From positions 34,524,001-34,588,000 of the forward strand of contig NC_071669.1 in the NCBI RefSeq assembly GCF_028554725.1: a DNA stretch of 64,000 nt. The letters run 5' to 3'. Both the position numbers and the translations under genes were made by a program. Shown here piece after piece: positions 21,900-32,902 of the stretch. Under the pieces are notes generated by a model, which made no database searches, had not been told where the DNA came from, and worked only from the letters and a program-made list of their open reading frames with translations. The stretch comes from Zeugodacus cucurbitae (lineage: Eukaryota; Arthropoda; Insecta; Diptera; Tephritidae). How positions within the stretch are numbered: position 1 is the stretch's first letter; every line of letters starts with the position of its first letter.

Positions 21900-23554
21900 C
21901 TAGCAGACCCAGCCACACGTTTTTGTGGCTAAGATATACATTACATTAGTATTTTTTTCAATATAGCTATATATATTTGAAATTAATCATAATAATTTGT
22001 TAAAGTTTGAATTTTTTTGTCGTATATTGAAGTATTTAACAAATTAGCAAATTTGCAAGTTGGCGAAGCCAAGATTGCTTCGATGACGATATTGATTACC
22101 GTATTCATAGCCAGTTTTGTTCTATTGCAAAGTCGAGGTTGATTTATGTTACGCAGCATGATGACAACTTACACTAATTTTAATTGCAAAGTGAGAGGTG
22201 ATAGTCAAGTCAATTTTAAATATTCTGTGAGATAATTGACTACATCATCCTGATTTGTAGCTGTGTCAACTGTCCTGGAACATAATCCTAAATTGTCGCA
22301 TTGAGATCATTGACATCTTTGGTTTTTAATACCACATAGGTCATTCAATCAGCCATTTATGTTTATTATATTGTGGTTTCATGTAAGGAAAAACACGATG
22401 AATAAGCTCCTCTTTCGAGGCCATGAAGTGACAGAAACCCGTTAAAAATGTTATTAATCAATCGAGGTGTCCACTGCGTCGCTACCATTTTCAACTATTT
22501 CTACAATCGCTGTATGATATTGTTGGAAAAACACTCGTATGTTATTTGTTAATTGGCGATTTTTAATGTGTCGCAACAAATTAGATGATTTTAGGAATGT
22601 GATTAGTTCGTCAGCAACAGTTGATCCAAGAATAGTCTGGCGAAAATCACCTGCCAACAGAATCATGACTTCACCAAAAATATTTTCGTGGTCGCGTAAA
22701 TCTTTTAAAGTCCTGTGCAGTACCTCCAGCGATTTGAATATCTGGAAAATCTTCTTTATAGCTCTTTTTTTTTGGCGATTTTTCAGACTGGTGTTTCGTT
22801 GATTTGCAATTTAGGAGTAATTTCAATGCCGAATTGCCGTTTGTCTGCCCACTAACAGGTGGCAAGTTGCCCCTATTCCCATTATAACTGGGTGTTGAAA
22901 ATAAGGGAAATCGGTTCAGGAATTACCTCAACCCTCATGTACTATATATGCTGATTTTGGATTATGATTTTTATTCTATTGGACTTTATTTCAAATTGTG
23001 TTTAATAAAATTACATCAATAAATTGCGAGAGTATAAAATGTTCGGTTGCCTTTCCCTACTTGTTACAAATTGTTTTGGGCTATCGACACAGCCTTATAC
23101 AATTGAACAATGATAAAAATATTTTAACAAAGCAACAATGACAACTTTCAAAATAATATTATTTTTTGTTTTCTTTTCTTTTTTTTATAATTTTGTTGTC
23201 AATTCAAATAAAATCATCTTTTTGTTATCTTCCTCACAATTTTTCCATATTTACTTACTTTTTAATCCTTCCCTGGCCTTTCATAAATATTTCAAAACTA
23301 AAATTAGCTAGATCGGTTTGGCCCTTCTCGACTTTTTTCGAAACTAACGACACAAATTGTTTGTATGGGTGATTAGAATATTGGGGATTTAAGACTTTTT
23401 CAGGCAATTTTTCTTATTGTTCTCTCCGTAAGAACCATCCCGGTACCTCTAGAAACATTCTAATAAAAGAATTTGCGAAATCGGTTCAGCGGTTCTCGAG
23501 TTATGCGCTTAGCAACACATTCACACATTTTGCGATTCATTTTTATATTATAGA
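21900..23554 (-). mobile_element. Helitron with both termini intact, helicase decayed (1655 bp)
   Basis: On the minus strand the 5' end TCTATAATATAAAAATGAAT starts at 23554 after an A. The 3' end is a 7-bp-stem hairpin AGCCACA-AAAACG-TGTGGCT followed 11 nt later by the terminal CTAG at 21900 and then a T. This fits Helitron rules (5' TC, 3' hairpin plus CTRR, insertion between A and T, no TSD). Inside, 22866-22454 encodes broken Pif1 helicase (MILLAGDFRQTILGSTVADE, NNIRVFFQQYHTAIVEI). A tail of the common noncoding repeat lies at about 22895-23065. The Rep domain is missing, so it is non-autonomous. Confidence 0.9.
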
Positions 23555-23700
23555 TTAATGGATTAATTTATAGAAAATTGTACAAAATTTAAGAATTAGG
23601 GTAAATATATTCATATTTACTTAAATAAACAACATATCAATATTTAGCAATAGAAATCAAGTGCTATCATTAATAGGCGACCATCAAAGCGCCTCTGAAC
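23555..23700. other. AT-rich spacer
   Basis: Sequence flanking the Helitron insertion site. Nothing recognisable. Confidence 0.4.
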
Positions 23701-23976
23701 ATGTGTTGTCTCGAAGATGTAACGGAGTTTTTGCGCGAAGGCGAAGTGACACAACAATGCGTAGTTGTTGCGTTATTACAAAACGTTGAAAATAAGCAAA
23801 TGACCGCTTCCCTTACCCCTGACAACTTTGCCCAGAAACATACAGATGAGCTCGCAACATATTGACGTCGAATTGTGCGAGTCGTCCCGGAGTTGACAAA
23901 AATTTTTCAAATCAACCATTGTATATGCGATCACCTGTTCGATTTACTACGTATTTCGACACAGAGTTTTAAATAA
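23701..23976 (+). pseudogene. Unknown 91-codon protein-like frame with one in-frame TGA
   Basis: From ATG at 23701 the frame is open to TGA at 23863-23865, then open again in the same frame to TAA at 23974. It has ordinary amino-acid composition (CCLEDVTEFLREGEVTQQC; VVPELTKIFQINHCICDHLF). AATAAA overlaps the final stop. A related segment lies inverted at 32085-32011, where the reading CCVEGVTAILREG is recognisable. The repetition suggests a transposon- or gene-family-derived exon. The family is not recognised. Confidence 0.45.
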
Positions 23977-24487
23977 ACGTACTGAAAATGGAAATATTTT
24001 AATGAAAAATTTCATTCGTAAGGATAATTAATTGCGTATGTATTACTCTTCCTCACCACCTCTGAGGTTGCAATATAGGCGCGTTACCAATTTTTTGTAG
24101 TATATATATAGTTCAAGAAATAACGATCTATACAATCTACTATGCAATAACAATATATATAAAAGTCACCCACAGCGAAATCTTAACTAAAAAACCCTAT
24201 CAAAAGAATAGTGGTGGAGAAAAGTGTTCTAAACCTGGTACACGAAACGGTTTAAAAGCACAAAAAAACAATAATAAGCGAACAAAGTAATTCTAACAAA
24301 AAAAGTCGTCCTTTCAAAATATCAAATCAAATGAAAATTACATTGAATTATGAACAACAATTCAAAAAAAAAGACAAAACCACAGACTCATATTATATTC
24401 CGACCCATATAGACAGTTAGTCAAACGGACCCAGATTTAATTCCAACTAATATCGACAAACAAAAAAATTACTAATAATTTACTAAA
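23977..24487. other. AT-rich spacer, unassigned
   Basis: A-rich, low-complexity sequence. A leader-like stretch around 24190-24300 contains no coding frame and could be 5' UTR of a lost retroelement. Confidence 0.35.
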
Positions 24488-24562
24488 AGTAATAAATATT
24501 GTAGTATAATACGGCAACTCGACATTGTAGTTGTGGGTCTTTTTTAGTACCAAGCAACCCGC
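24488..24562 (+). repeat. 'GCGAAGTGTC' repeat, left part (copy 1)
   Basis: Begins near AATAAATATTGTAGTATAAT and is collinear with 32520-32595. It is cut by the RTE element at 24563 and resumes at 26493 after the duplicated AACCCGC. Confidence 0.75.
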
Positions 24563-26492
24563 TGATCGACTTCGCCGGGGCCCGAAATATGGTCGTCTGT
24601 AGTACTAGATTCCAGCATAAGAAAATCCATCAAGCTACTTGGCTGTCCCCGGATCGAATCACTCGCAACCAGATCGATCATGTTGTGATAGATGGACGAC
24701 ATGTCTCCAGTGTTTTTGATGTGCGTACGCTTCGTGGTCCCAACATCGACTCGGACCACTATCTTGTAGCAGCTAAGATACGCACCCGCCTCTGTGTAGA
24801 AAAGCGTACACGTCAACAAACACAAGGAAGGTTCGACATCGAGAAGCTGCAATCACAACCGACAGCCGAACGATTTTCAACTCGACTTGCACTCCTTACG
24901 TACAGCTGCAACCGAAACCATTGGTTTTCGGAAAAGTAAGAAAAACAGCTGGTATGATGAGGATTGTCGTCTCGCAGTGGAGAGAAAACAGACTGCCTAC
25001 CTCGCAATGCGATCGACTGCAACGCGAGCGGGATGGGAAAGATACCGAGAGCTGAAGAGGGAAGCGAGACGCATTTGCAGACAAAAAAAAGAAAGAGGCC
25101 GAAATGCGTGAGTATGAAGCTGGCCGACAGGGGTAATGCTCGAAAATTTTACGAAAAGATCCGGCGACTAACTGAAGGTTTCAAGACCGGAGCGCACTCT
25201 TGTAGGACCCCCAGAGGTGATCTAGTTATTGATGACCATGATGATATGATGATATACTGAGTTTTTGGAGGGAACACTTCTCCAGCCTGCTGAATGGCAG
25301 TGAAAGTACAACACCATGCGCCAAATTTTGGAGAAGACCCGTGAAAATAGGATCGACACACACCATCTCTTTGTCGACTTTAAAGCTGCTTTCGACAGCA
25401 CGAAAAGGAGCTGCCTTTATGCCGCGATGTCTGAATTTGGTATCCCCGCAAAACTAATACGGCTGTGTAAGCTGACGTTGAGCAACACCAAAAGCTCCGT
25501 CAGGATCGGGAAGGACCTCTCCGAGCCGTTCGATACCAGACGAGGTTTCAGACAAGGTGACTCACTCTCGTGTGATTTCTTTAACCTGATGCTGGAGAAA
25601 ATAATACGAGCTGCAGAGCTAAACAGAGAAGGTACAATCTTCTATAAGAGTGTACAGCTACTGGCGTACGCCGATGATATCGATATCATTGGAAACAACA
25701 CCCGCGCCGTTAATTCTGCTTTCTCCAGACTGGATAAGGAAGCGAAACGTATGGGTCTGGTGGTGAACGAGGACAAGACGAAATATCTCCTGTCGTCAAA
25801 CAAACAGTCAGCGCATTCGCGTCTTGGCTCCCACGTCACTGTTGACAGTCATAACTTTGAAGTTGTAGATAATTTCGTCTACCTGGGAACCAGCATTAAC
25901 AGCAATAACAATGTCAGCCTGGAAATCCAACGCAGAATCACTCTTGCCAACAACTTGCTACTATGGACTAAGTAGGCAATTGAAAAGTAAAGTCCTCTCT
26001 CGACGAACAAAAACCAAACTCTACAAGTCTCTCATCATTCCCGTCCTACTTTACGGTGCAGAAGCGTGGACGATGTCAACATCCGATGAGACGGCACTAG
26101 GAGTTTTCGAGAGAAAGGTTTTGCGGAAGATTTATGGTCCTTTAAGAATTGGCAACGGCGAATACCGCAGACGATGGAACGATGAGCTGTATGTGTTATT
26201 CGACGACATAGACATAGTCCAGCGAATAAAAAAACAGCGGCTACACTGGCTAGGACATGTTGTTCGAATGGATGAAGGTGCTCCAGCTCTGAAAGTATTC
26301 GATGCAGTACCCGCTGGTGGAAGCAGAGGAAGAGGGAGACCTCCACTCCGATGGAAGGACCAGGTGGAGAGGGACCTGGCTTCGCTTGGAATAACCAATT
26401 GACGCCAAACTGCCAGAAGGAGAGATGCGTGGCGCGCTGTTTTGGACTTGGCTATAACCGCGTAAGCGGTGTCTACGCCAGTCAAGAAGAAG
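24563..26492 (+). mobile_element. RTE-clade LINE, copy A, 5'-truncated
   Basis: Starts inside the endonuclease domain (DFAGARNMVVCSTRF, NQIDHVVIDGRHVSSVFDV, SDHYLVAAK). It then carries RT (25316-25975: THHLFVDFKAAFDSTKRSC, RRGFRQGDSLSCDFFN, LAYADDIDIIG) and the C-terminal domain (25911-26402: WLGHVVRMDE, GRGRPPLRWKDQVERDLASL). It ends in GTCTACGCCAGTCAAGAAG. AACCCGC is duplicated at both ends. Frameshifts near 24900, 25100, 25255 and 25950 break the frame, and about 400 bp present in copy C (43255-43652) is deleted at a CACCA joint near 25318. Proteins of this kind are often misnamed 'craniofacial development protein 2-like'. Confidence 0.9.
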
Positions 26493-26764
26493 AACCCGCG
26501 CGAAGTGTCCTTTGCCTTGAGTTGTTGTTGTTCATAGTACCAAAATTTGCACGACAACCCGCGCCAAGTGTCGATTTAGTAGATTTATCGACCTAAACCC
26601 TCGCGAAGTGTCTTGTGTTTTCCTTCATTATATTGCATTCGTATCGCAATTTCTTTCTATGTATTTTAGATTATCTACTTGTAGGTTTCTACAATGAAAT
26701 CAATCTAGCGACAATGTCGGCTATGTTGTCACATTTATTTCTTTCGCAGGGTTTTGTTCTTTAA
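26493..26764 (+). repeat. 'GCGAAGTGTC' repeat, right part (copy 1)
   Basis: Contains three spaced copies of a motif like ACCCGCGCGAAGTGTC (26494, 26549 and 26597), then a conserved tail TTAGATTATCTACTTGTAGG. It matches 32590-32790. No coding capacity; class unknown. Confidence 0.75.
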
Positions 26765-27193
26765 TTATGACATACTCTACTTTTATAGTAGGTTTTCACT
26801 GGTGATGTGGAAAGGGTGATGTGAGTTAGCTCTGCCGAAGTGTTAGCCACGATGTGAATCAGTAACCAGCCCTTTCGGGCCCTGGTCAGGAAGTGTACAT
26901 TGGGCGCAGAACTAGTAGACTGCGTTGCCCCGGGCGAGCGCCGGTTCGTCCGAGTATATCCGGAACCGGTAAAGCGTAGGACAGGCATCAGGGAACTGGG
27001 GTAGTGCCATCGTCCCCGAGGGTACACTCGTTCCTGTTTTTTTCGGTCCGCCCCCTGCATACGATGCGCTGGAATAACTGATTAATGGAGACAACAAATG
27101 GAAAAACGTGAAACCATGACAACAATGACAACAGCAGCAACAAATATAGCGGTGTCACTAGCAGTATTTATAGTCGAGATGATGAATGATATA
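26765..27193 (+). other. Probable 5' UTR of the R1-clade LINE
   Basis: GC-rich compared with its surroundings and without a sustained frame. It precedes ORF1 once the mariner fragment is discounted. The left limit is a guess. Confidence 0.45.
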
Positions 27194-27522
27194 AAGGGTG
27201 ATTTTTTAAGAGCTTGATAACTTTAAAAAAAAAAAAACGCATAAAATTTGCAAAATCTCATCGGTTCTTTATTTGAAACGTTAGATTGGTTCATGACATT
27301 TACTTTTTGAAGATAATTTCATTTAAATGTTGACCGCGGCTGCGTCTTAGGTGGTCCATTCGGAAAGTCCAATTTTGGGCAACTTTTTCGAGCATTTCGG
27401 CCGGAATAGCCCGAATTTCTTCGGAAATGTTGTCTTCCAAAGCTGGAATAGTTGCTGGCTTATTTCTGTAGACTTTAGACTTGACGTAGCCCCACAAAAA
27501 ATAGTCTAAAGGCGTTAAATCG
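27194..27522 (-). mobile_element. DD41D mariner-type fragment (C-terminal part of transposase)
   Basis: Begins after TA with AAGGGTGATTTTTTAAGAGC and is nearly identical to 48588-48918. It encodes on the minus strand LTPLDYFLWGYVKSKVYRNK to the C-terminal LNEIIFKK, then breaks off at 27522 without the second TIR. It lies in the leader of the R1-clade element. Confidence 0.9.
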
Positions 27523-27626
27523 TTACTGGAATCAGAGAAAGCCGTTCGGAAAGCGAACGACACAAATGTAGATAAATCTACGAGTGCTAGTATAGTCATA
27601 GATCCTTTTAAAAAGGCTTCTCCCCA

Positions 27627-28832
27627 GTGAAGATACCCACCGCAAATAGGCCCACTAGGGCAAAATCGTCAACACCGGCTTTACAAGAGGACACGCTGAT
27701 TGGGAAGGAGGTACAACCCCAACGAGATTATATGTATGAATTACGAGAAATTATTCAAAAGTTGACGGATATGATGCTTTGGGAAATGTTAAGTGCAATA
27801 TCTAAGTTACACACTTATGCACAAGAGGACCACATTAGACAGCGGGAATCTAATGTAGTCAGAAACATGGTAATCGACAAACAAACCGTGGAAATAACAC
27901 CAAAAAGGCCACGTGATGAGAAGCAAGTGAGCAGAAGGACCCCACCAAAAAGGACCAAAACTTCCCATGAAAGGTTGATGGTGAGAACAAGCGAAAATGT
28001 GAATCGCAAGGGAGTAGAAAACATTCCTGAAGGTGCAATGGTGGAACCGACAAAAGAAGAAGGTAGGATCACTGTGCAAAGTAAAGCAAAACGGGATAAG
28101 AACAAGACTAAGAGGAAAGCGGACACTATACCACGCCTACGACCTGAAGCTATTGTAATCACGAAAACTGGTGACATGACATATGCAGACATACTTCGGG
28201 CGGTCAAAAATAACGAAACTCTGCAAGAACTGGGCGAAGATGTAACACGCATAAAGAAGACAGCTAAAGGTGAGATACTACTGGAGCTCAAGAAAACACA
28301 AAAGGGAAGCACAGAAGGATACAGAGAGGAGATAGGGAAGTTACTAGGAAATCAGGCTCAAATCAGAACGCTAAAAGAAGAGATCACAGTGGAAGTGCGG
28401 GATTTAGACGATATCACAACAAAAGCAGATATTGCAGAAGCGTTTCGTGCTGAAATTAAAGAGCTCCGAGTTTTCAATGAAGACTCAATGAAAAGCATCA
28501 GACCAGCATATGCAGGCACTCAAACGGCAGTGATAAAACTTCATGCACAGGAAGAAAAATGCTTATTGAATCTACAACGGATCAAGATCGGCTGGACAAT
28601 GTGCAGAATTAGAGAGAAGACACAATTGAAAAAATGCTTCAGATGCCTTCAATACGGACATCTGGCGAAATCATGTAACAACCAGCAAGATAGGAGTCGC
28701 TGTTGTATCAAATGCGGGGAGGAAGGTCACTTTGCGAAAGCATGTGTTAATAAACCCTCTTGCAATGCGTGTAAAAGCAGCGGAAGAACGAACACCGACC
28801 ACCAAATAGGAAGCCGGAAATGCCCCTTATAG
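27627..28832 (+). CDS. R1-clade LINE ORF1 (Gag-like, three CCHC knuckles)
   Basis: A 401-codon open frame. The N-terminal half is Lys/Arg-rich and charged (KRPRDEKQVSRRTPPKRTK). The C-terminus has a run of zinc knuckles: CFRCLQYGHLAKSC, CIKCGEEGHFAKAC and CNACKSSGRTNTDH. This arrangement is typical of ORF1 proteins of the R1/LOA/I group, which bind the element RNA. The frame is intact although ORF2 is wrecked. The first ATG was taken as the start. Confidence 0.85.
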   Translation: MKIPTANRPTRAKSSTPALQEDTLIGKEVQPQRDYMYELREIIQKLTDMMLWEMLSAISKLHTYAQEDHIRQRESNVVRNMVIDKQTVEITPKRPRDEKQVSRRTPPKRTKTSHERLMVRTSENVNRKGVENIPEGAMVEPTKEEGRITVQSKAKRDKNKTKRKADTIPRLRPEAIVITKTGDMTYADILRAVKNNETLQELGEDVTRIKKTAKGEILLELKKTQKGSTEGYREEIGKLLGNQAQIRTLKEEITVEVRDLDDITTKADIAEAFRAEIKELRVFNEDSMKSIRPAYAGTQTAVIKLHAQEEKCLLNLQRIKIGWTMCRIREKTQLKKCFRCLQYGHLAKSCNNQQDRSRCCIKCGEEGHFAKACVNKPSCNACKSSGRTNTDHQIGSRKCPL

Positions 28833-28869
28833 GCAGCAGCCAAACCCAAAAGATGAAAATAATGCAAAT

Positions 28870-31207
28870 CTGACAAGTGGATCTCGGAAGTTGCAATATG
28901 GGCATGCGGACAAAAGCTTATGCTGCAAGACAAACCATTAATTGACAAGGCATACTACATAAGAGCTAAAATTGGTGGGATTTATTTCTACAGCTGCTAC
29001 ATACCGCCCAGTATACAGCAGCAGGAATATGAAAAAAAAATACTTGACGACCTGGTAAAAGAGACAATGGCAACTAAACCCAACATAATCGCAGGAGACT
29101 TTAATGCCTGGGCCCTAGAATGGGACAGCAAATATACAAACCATACTGTTGTACTGCTAAATTCAGGAAGGCAAAACACTTTTGAAAAGAACGGGAGAGG
29201 ATCCATTATCGACATTTCTTTTGCCAGCAGGGCCTTATCTCGACACGTAGTTGGCGGGTATGTGATATTTATACTCAGAGTGACCACCTTGCAATAATGA
29301 TAAATATTAGCAAACATATGCGACTTCAGAGGGGTTACGATTGCCACAAAAAGGTGCAAGTAAAAGGATGGAAGACTGAAACCCTGGATGAGGAAATATT
29401 CAAGCTTATGATTGATGAAACCTCGAAGAATGTGACGATTAGGATCAGCAAGCAAATTTGGTGGTAAAACACATTAGCAAGGCATGCGATGCAGCTATGA
29501 ACAAAAAAAGGCAAACCACCCATAGAAAGCCAGCATATTGGTGGAATAATGATACCGACAAACTGAGAAGTGAAAGTCATAAAGCAGGGCGCCGTTTCCA
29601 ACGGAGCATACGCAATGACGACAGTGATATACTGCGCGAAATATTCAAAACAAAACGCAAAGAGCTTAAAAAAGCGATTAAAATAGCAAAAAGATGTGTT
29701 TCATGGAACTATGCAATAAAGTGGATGCAAACCCGTGGGGTGCAGCGTTCAAACTCGTGATGTCTAGGATTAGAGGTGGTAAAGGACAAGCGCCCACTTG
29801 TCCATTGCTACTTCGAAACGTTGTGGAAACGCTATTTCCTCAACAATGCCATGACAGAGGGAATATATACCATGAGGAGTCAATAGTCGTAGAGGCACCA
29901 GAAATTACTGATATAGAAGTGATACAAGCAGCAGACCGCTTCGGTAACTCTAAAGCATCTGGCCTAGATGGTATACCGAATAGGGCTCTCAAAACGGCAA
30001 TTAAACATAGACCAGAGATATTCACGGATCTATTCAAACGATGCCTACGACAAGCAGTATTTCCAAAGATATGGAATGTTCAGCGGTTGGTTCTTTTGCA
30101 GAAGCCGAACAAACCGGCAGGTGAGTTCATATCGACCACTCTGCATGATCGATACGGGCAAAATCCTGGAGCGAATAGTATGCACACATCTAGAAAACTA
30201 CCTGGAAGGTGAAACTGGCGGCTTATCTGAAAACCAATATGGTTTCCGTAGAAAGCGTTCGACTATTGATGCACGCAAAAGAGTCACAAGTATAGCAGAG
30301 AAGGCCATAGAAGGAAAAAGGTGGATGTACGGAACCAAAAAATACTGTGCAATCGTTACCTTCGATGTTAAAAATGCGTTTAATTCGGCTTACTGGCCAC
30401 ATATAATACGTGCGTTAGAACTTAAAAAGGTACCATGCTATCTATTGTGCATTGTAAAGAGCTATTTGTTTGATAGAATGCTTTTCTACGATACGGATGA
30501 AAAAATATATGGTGACAGGCGGGGTGCCACAAGGTTCCGTATTAGGCCCACTATTATGGAATGTACTTTATGTTTGATAGAATGCTTTTCTACGATACGG
30601 ATGAAAAAATATATGGTGACAGGCGGGGTGCCACAAGGTTCCGTATTAGGCCCACTATTATGGAATGTACTTTATGATGGTGTACTATGTCTGCCTTTGC
30701 CCACTGAAGTCCAGATAACCGGATAGCCAGTGCATTTCGTACAGTCTCGCATGAAGCTATTGTGGTTATATCTGGTATAATGCCACCAGACATAATGACA
30801 AGTGAGCTGAAGAGAATATACGACAGACGCAAGAGTATAGACCGGAAACTAACTTTGTCAGAGCGCAAAGAAGAAATACAAGTTAGCTTAAATGAATGGC
30901 AATCACGCTGGGATTCATCAGTCAAGAGTAGATGGACACACCGATTAATTGGAAATGTACAAGCTGGGTGGAAAGGAAGCACGGCGAAGTTGATTTCTAC
31001 TTGACACAGTTCCTTACGGGGCATAGTTGTTACAGGGAGTATTTGTACAAGTACGGACACGATGAGGGAGTAGACTGTTCTCTCTGTGGTAATAGTACTG
31101 AGAATGCTGAGCACATCTTTTTTTACTGTGAAAAATATTCAAACGAGCGGCTGTTCCTGGAAAGGGAAATATCGGACCAAATAACTCCAGACAAGCGTGG
31201 GATATAA
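28870..31207 (+). pseudogene. R1-clade LINE ORF2 (endonuclease-RT), multiply broken
   Basis: Endonuclease pieces at 28920-29297 (CYIPPSIQQQEYEK, IIAGDFNAWALEWDS, IIDISFASRALSRHV) continue in another frame to SDHLAIMI. RT pieces span 29458-30726: KASGLDGIPNRALK, SSYRPLCMIDTGKILERI, ENQYGFRRKRSTIDA, FDVKNAFNSAYW and GVPQGSVLGPLLWNVLYD. The FADD box is lost in a deletion near 30715. The C-terminal zinc region CSLCGNSTENAEHIFFYC is at about 31077-31130. A 104-bp tandem duplication at 30467-30674 adds a further frameshift. Confidence 0.88.
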
Positions 31208-31590
31208 TGGAAAAGATGACTGGTACTCCAGGATTTAAGGAGAATAGAACAGCAAAGAAGTAGTGAAGCTAGAGTCGTGAACAGCGAGCGAAGGACGTGA
31301 GCCTCTAGGCTAAGCTTTGCCCTGCGATGAAATGCCTAACGTCGGTCCCACAGGGCTCCCAGTAAAGCTACAGGAGACGGAGTTAGGGTTTAGTAAGTAC
31401 CGTCTCGCAAGTCCAGTATAGTTGAAATTCTCATACTTGGGCGTGGTCCCGAATGAGGTGCACCTATAGCGGGCGGCAAAAACATGCAAGAATACACACA
31501 TATATTCCTCACAATTCCTTCTAACAATTATACTTGCAAAAAATGAAATATTCGCGCAAGTTTCAAAAACAACAACCAATCGTATGCGCA
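31208..31590 (+). other. 3' UTR of the R1-clade LINE (right end uncertain)
   Basis: Noncoding sequence following the last ORF2 codons. It contains the GC-richer stretch 31290-31480. No poly(A) or TSD was identified with confidence. Confidence 0.4.
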
Positions 31591-32136
31591 AGCGCTTCCT
31601 GATAGCTCAATATTTGCGATTGCGCTACATAGGTATTCTAATTAGAACATTTAAATGTTTCATTCTAGAACAAAAACAATTTCATTCATAAGGAACGCGC
31701 GTCTTCCACAAAGTAAAGTGCGTGAATTCGCAACTCAGCGTCGCACTGATTTTTCTGGGTGCCTGGTAAAGCAAAAGTCGTTTCAGTATGATGATGATGC
31801 GAAATCCTCTAACGAGGATGACAAAATTTCAATTTTAGAATATTGAAGAGTTGAAATAAGCCTGTTAAATGGACGATGGCAAGGAGGGGTCGCGGCGGAG
31901 TGGTCCCTTAATTTCCTAATGATATATTTATTACTGGATTAAATTATTTGAATTCATATATTCTTAATTAAATGACCCCTTAATATATCAATATTTCACA
32001 ATACAAATAGATATCTAGCGTCTCGCCGCCTTCGCGCAAAATCGCCGTTACACCTTCGACACAACACCATGGGCAGAGGCGTTTCTACGCTAGATATTGT
32101 TGATTAATGTGTGCGTGAATTCTGATTTGCGTTCAT
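31591..32136. other. Unassigned; includes a relic related to the 23701 frame
   Basis: A 63-codon frame at 31655-31846 is unrecognised. 32085-32011 (minus) is related to 23690-23755. The rest is AT-rich. Confidence 0.4.
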
Positions 32137-32496
32137 AGGCATAAACGTTTGCTGAATTTTTGGCTGATGTGCGAATATTTTCTTTTTTACTTTATTTATG
32201 GCTTAGTTATGACACTTTATGTGTTTTCGGCTTTCGCCATTTTGTGGGCGTGGCGTGGTTGCCCATTTTCGAAAGCAACCCTTTCACGGTCCCAAGGAAC
32301 ATGTGTTCCAAGTTTCATTAAGATATCTCAATTTTTACTCAAGTTATCCGTTGCACGGACGAACGGACGGACAGACAGACATTCGGTTTTTGACTCGTCT
32401 CGTCACCATGATCATTTTGGTATATATAACCCTATATCTAACTCGTTTAGTATTATGACTTACAAACAACCGTTATGTGAACAAAACTATAATTGA
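32137..32496 (-). repeat. Common noncoding repeat, copy c (partial, inverted)
   Basis: Shares TTTATGGCTTAGTTATG, TTTCGCCATTTTGTGGGCGT and GGACGGACAGACAGACA with 57780-58060, and ends in the element's other terminus (ATAACGG/CAAAACTATAA), as at 41590-41605. Only one end of the repeat is present. Confidence 0.8.
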
Positions 32497-32514
32497 ATTT
32501 GAAAAATTACTAAT

Positions 32515-32794
32515 AATTTACATAAAGTAATACATTTTGTAGTATAACACGGCAACTCGACATTGTAGTTTTGGGTCTTTTTTAGTATAATGCAACCCGC
32601 ACGAAGTGTCCATTGCCTTGAGTTGTTGGTGTTTATAGTACCAAAATCTGAAGGCAACCCGCGCGAATTGCCTTTTTAGTAGTATATTACTCAACTTATC
32701 GGTTTTCTTCATTCTATTGCATTCTTATCACAAATTCTTTCTATGTTTTTATAGATTATCTACTTGAAGGTTTCTACAATGTTTTATTCTTTCT
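32515..32794 (+). repeat. 'GCGAAGTGTC' repeat, copy 2
   Basis: Collinear with copy 1 (24488-24562 plus 26493-26764) without the RTE insertion, which confirms the pre-insertion site. Motif copies: ACCCGCACGAAGTGTC near 32597 and ACCCGCGCGAATTGCC near 32657. Confidence 0.75.
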
Positions 32795-32902
32795 AACATT
32801 CATGCCTTTTAATTCATGTATGTCATTTTGAATAATGATGAAAACCAAAAAATTTAAGTACAAAGTTAAACAAATTTTAAAATTAAAGTTAAATAGAGCT
32901 TA
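32795..32902. repeat. Harbinger-like palindromic repeat, left part, split by the LOA LINE
   Basis: Matches 41050-41150 (TTCATGCCT, TTTGAATAATG, AAGTACAAAGTTAA). It continues at 35830 after the LOA element with the duplicated TAAATAGAGCTTA. Confidence 0.7.

Noticed and set aside
26761..27097. 99- and 61-codon minus-strand frames in GC-rich sequence
   Set aside because: GC-rich LINE leader lengthens chance frames; no recognisable domain.
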